Assembly (NCBI RefSeq): GCF_030270585.1
Contig: NZ_BSYI01000010.1
Span: forward strand, 62,001-126,000
Direction of reading: 5' to 3'
DNA: 64,000 nt
Source of the DNA: Paralimibaculum aggregatum
GTDB lineage: Bacteria; Pseudomonadota; Alphaproteobacteria; Rhodobacterales; Rhodobacteraceae
Shown here: one piece after another, positions 61,808-64,000 of the stretch
How positions within the stretch are numbered: the stretch's first letter is position 1
Layout: each line of letters begins with the position of its first letter
Translations under genes and position numbers: made by a program
Notes under the pieces: generated by a model
What the model saw: the letters and a program-made list of their open reading frames with translations, nothing else
The model's database searches: none
What the model was told of the DNA's origin: nothing

Positions 61808-62393
61808 GCTCGCTTCCTGCACCCCACACCCGAACCAGCGCCGCCTATAGAAGAACTATTTTGCATAACCAGTGATGAAATTCACTATTGAATATTTGTG
61901 GAGATGACGGTATACACGAAAATTTCCGCTTCAATACTTAACCACACTGCCATACTTTGACCCCAACGCAGCACACCCGTTCGCGCCGGCGCCGAGCAAT
62001 GGCGCGGCCGGCCAACCATCCTCAGGAGAGGAAGATACACGCAATCACCGTATACCTGTGATGCTGATTTCTCCCTGATGTGCGTCGAAAAATGCACCGC
62101 ACGAAGGCGTGTCGGCGCCAGATCCGATCGCTCCGGGAACGCGCCGGGACCTGCTGTGCAGGCCCGGACGCCGCAGCCCTTGCCGCTCCGGCCGGCCAGG
62201 CCCGCCGGCTCGCGCCCGGGCCGCACCCCCCCCGCAGGATGGGACAGCGTCGGATCGATTGACCTTTGGCAAGACCTCGCCAAAGATCTGCACGTGCAAT
62301 TCAGACGATAGATCTCCCGCAGGCCCCCGACGCGCGTTCCTCTCTGCGTCTGCCGGGTCGCGGCCAAGCCGACTTTTGTCATTGGAGCCAAGA
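61808..62393. other. Divergent intergenic region upstream of sulfatase
   Basis: About 585 nt. The left part (61850-61960) is strikingly AT-rich, probably a promoter region for the leftward genes. The right part is GC-rich and includes the TGCACGTGCA palindrome at 62289-62298. No convincing gene on either strand. Confidence 0.45.
62289..62298. promoter_or_regulatory. Palindrome TGCACGTGCA upstream of sulfatase gene
   Basis: Identical to the core of the 48264-48277 palindrome. It lies 96 nt before the sulfatase start codon, a sensible operator distance. Confidence 0.45.
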
Positions 62394-64000
62394 ATGAACA
62401 GCCCAGGGAAACTTGCAGGACCGCTCGCGGTTCTCGCGCTCATGGCCTTCGCACCCGGTGCAGCCATCGCGCAGGAACCGTCGGGTTCGCCGAACGATAC
62501 CACCACGCTCGAGGGCGGCCAGCTGCCGCCGCCGCCGCCGGAATTCGGAGGCAGGATCTCCGAGCAGGCGCTGCAATCGACGCCCTGGTGGCCGCCGCGC
62601 GTGGTGCCGCCGGAGAAGGCGCCGAACATCCTGCTGATTATCACCGACGACGCCGGCTTCGGCGTGCCCAGCACCTTCGGCGGCGTGATCCCGACGGAGA
62701 CGATGGACCAGCTCGCGGCGGAGGGGCTGCGCTACACCGCGATCCACTCGACGGCACTCTGCTCGCCGACGCGCGCCGCGCTCATCACCGGGCGCAACCA
62801 CCATTCCGCCGGCTTCGGCGTGATCTCGGAGCAATCGACCGGCTATCCCGGCTACAACAGCATCATCGCCGAGGACAAGGCGACCATCGGCCGGATCCTG
62901 CGCGACAACGGCTACAACACGGCCTGGTTCGGCAAGGATCACAACACCCCGGCCTTCCAGGCCAGCCAGGCAGGCCCCTTCGACCAGTGGCCCACCGGCA
63001 TGGGCTTCGACTATTTCTACGGCTTCGTCGGGGGCGATGCGAACCAGTGGCAGCCCAACCTGTTCCGGAACACGACGCAGATCTATCCGTTCAAGGGCCA
63101 GCCGGAGTGGAACCTCGTGACGGGCATGGCGGATGACGCCATCGACTGGATCACGCGGATGCACCAGATCAATCCGGAGCAGCCGTTCTTCGTGAAATAC
63201 GCGCCCGGCGCGACCCATGCCCCGCATCACCCGACCAAGGAATGGCTCGCGAAGATCGAGGCGATGAACCTCTTCGACGACGGCTACAACGCGCTGCGCC
63301 AGGAGATCTTCGAGAACCAGAAGAAGCTGGGCCTGATCCCGGAGACCGCGCAGCTCGCGCCCTGGCCCGAGGACAAGATCAGGTCGTGGGACAAGCTCTC
63401 GGCCGAGGAGAAGAAGCTCTTCATCCGGCAGGTCGAGGTCTTCGCCGCCTATGCCGCCTACAGCGACCACGAGATCGGCCGGGTGATCGGGGCGATCGAG
63501 GAGCTGGGCGAGCTCGACGACACGCTGATCATCTACATCAACGGCGATAACGGGACGAGCGCCGAGGGCGGGCCGCTCGGCACGCCCAACGAGGTGGCCT
63601 TCTTCAACGGCGTCAACATGATGCCGGCCAAGCAGCAGATGCACTGGTACGACGTCTGGGGCACCGAGGAGACCTACAACCACATGTCGGCCGGCTGGTC
63701 CTGGGCCTTCGACACGCCGTTCGACTGGTTCAAGCAGAACGCCTCGCGCCTCGGCGGCGTGCGGCAGAACATGGTGGTGTCCTGGCCGAAGGGGATCACC
63801 GACAAGGGCGGCCTGCGCGAGCAGTTCATGCATGTCATCGACGTGGTGCCGACGATCCTCGAGGTCACCGGCATCCCGGCGCCGAAGGCGGTGGACGGCA
63901 TCGAGCAGGCGCCGATCGAGGGCACCAGCTTCGCCTATACCTTCGACGCCGCCAATGCCGATGCGCCGTCCCAGCACCGGACGCAGTATTTCGAGATGAT
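62394..64000 (+). CDS. Exported sulfatase (arylsulfatase type), partial at right edge
   Basis: A formylglycine-dependent sulfatase cut by the window end (about 535 residues seen, no stop). A signal peptide (MNSPGKLAGPLAVLALMAFA..., cleavage near AIAQ) is followed by a Pro-rich linker and the sulfatase fold. Metal ligands lie in ILLIITDDAGFG. The maturation site is CSPTRAALITGR (C-x-P-x-R), so an FGE-type activator is needed. WFGKDHNTP and YINGDNGTSAEGG are active-site segments. GGAG precedes ATG 62394. It resembles large periplasmic arylsulfatases; the substrate is unknown. Confidence 0.9.
   Translation, partial: MNSPGKLAGPLAVLALMAFAPGAAIAQEPSGSPNDTTTLEGGQLPPPPPEFGGRISEQALQSTPWWPPRVVPPEKAPNILLIITDDAGFGVPSTFGGVIPTETMDQLAAEGLRYTAIHSTALCSPTRAALITGRNHHSAGFGVISEQSTGYPGYNSIIAEDKATIGRILRDNGYNTAWFGKDHNTPAFQASQAGPFDQWPTGMGFDYFYGFVGGDANQWQPNLFRNTTQIYPFKGQPEWNLVTGMADDAIDWITRMHQINPEQPFFVKYAPGATHAPHHPTKEWLAKIEAMNLFDDGYNALRQEIFENQKKLGLIPETAQLAPWPEDKIRSWDKLSAEEKKLFIRQVEVFAAYAAYSDHEIGRVIGAIEELGELDDTLIIYINGDNGTSAEGGPLGTPNEVAFFNGVNMMPAKQQMHWYDVWGTEETYNHMSAGWSWAFDTPFDWFKQNASRLGGVRQNMVVSWPKGITDKGGLREQFMHVIDVVPTILEVTGIPAPKAVDGIEQAPIEGTSFAYTFDAANADAPSQHRTQYFEM

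Overview
The window is very GC-rich and densely coded, with many ATGA, GTGA or TGATG stop/start overlaps and frequent GTG and TTG starts. The gene families (TRAP and ABC solute uptake, a nasTS-nrtABC-nirBD-nasA nitrate cluster, a thiDOSGE cluster with a formylaminopyrimidine transporter, mmsA with an omega-aminotransferase, RTX protein) suggest a free-living, probably marine or soil, alphaproteobacterium of Rhodobacterales type. That taxonomic call is an inference from gene content only. No rRNA, tRNA or CRISPR array was seen.

Layout. 1-4.7 kb: a sugar-type ABC transporter operon (binding protein, two permeases, small membrane protein running off the left edge) with a LacI regulator and a dyad operator. 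5-7.4 kb: a secreted RTX protein. 7.6-9.5 kb: a split transketolase. 9.6-14.3 kb: LysR and GntR regulators, small membrane proteins, a DUF6166-like protein, a di-iron fatty acid hydroxylase family protein and a divergent PanB paralogue. 14.35-21.6 kb: a thiamine operon (thiD-thiO-thiS-thiG-thiE-thiY-tenA_C-thiZ-tenA_E-thiX) led by a TPP riboswitch. 21.6-24.5 kb: a TRAP transporter. 24.9-26.7 kb: an LLM flavin oxidoreductase with an SDR. 26.7-29.2 kb: a TonB-dependent receptor divergent from a DUF2218 protein. 29.2-40.9 kb: assimilatory nitrate reduction, with the ANTAR antiterminator NasT, its sensor NasS and a leader RNA. 41-44.5 kb: semialdehyde dehydrogenase, aminotransferase and a cupin regulator.

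From 44.6 kb on the content is more accessory: an FHA-membrane-trypsin protease convergent with a Clp/HSP100-like AAA+ protein, a DUF1254-type protein, 1.5 kb with little coding, a GAF-Fis regulator with aldehyde dehydrogenase and a DUF779 protein, a UTRA regulator with an enolase-superfamily enzyme, two orphan Ala/Lys-rich helical proteins flanking an AraC regulator, a decayed IS21 istB remnant, and a sulfatase cut by the right edge.

The clearest regulatory RNAs are the TPP riboswitch, with a Shine-Dalgarno-sequestering hairpin whose 5' arm can also pair with the aptamer, and the nitrate leader, with an ANTAR-type A1/G4 hexaloop hairpin followed by a long intrinsic terminator. The least explained elements are the FHA-protease/AAA+ pair, the two Lys-rich helical proteins, and a TGCACGTGCA palindrome shared by the AAA+ and sulfatase upstream regions.
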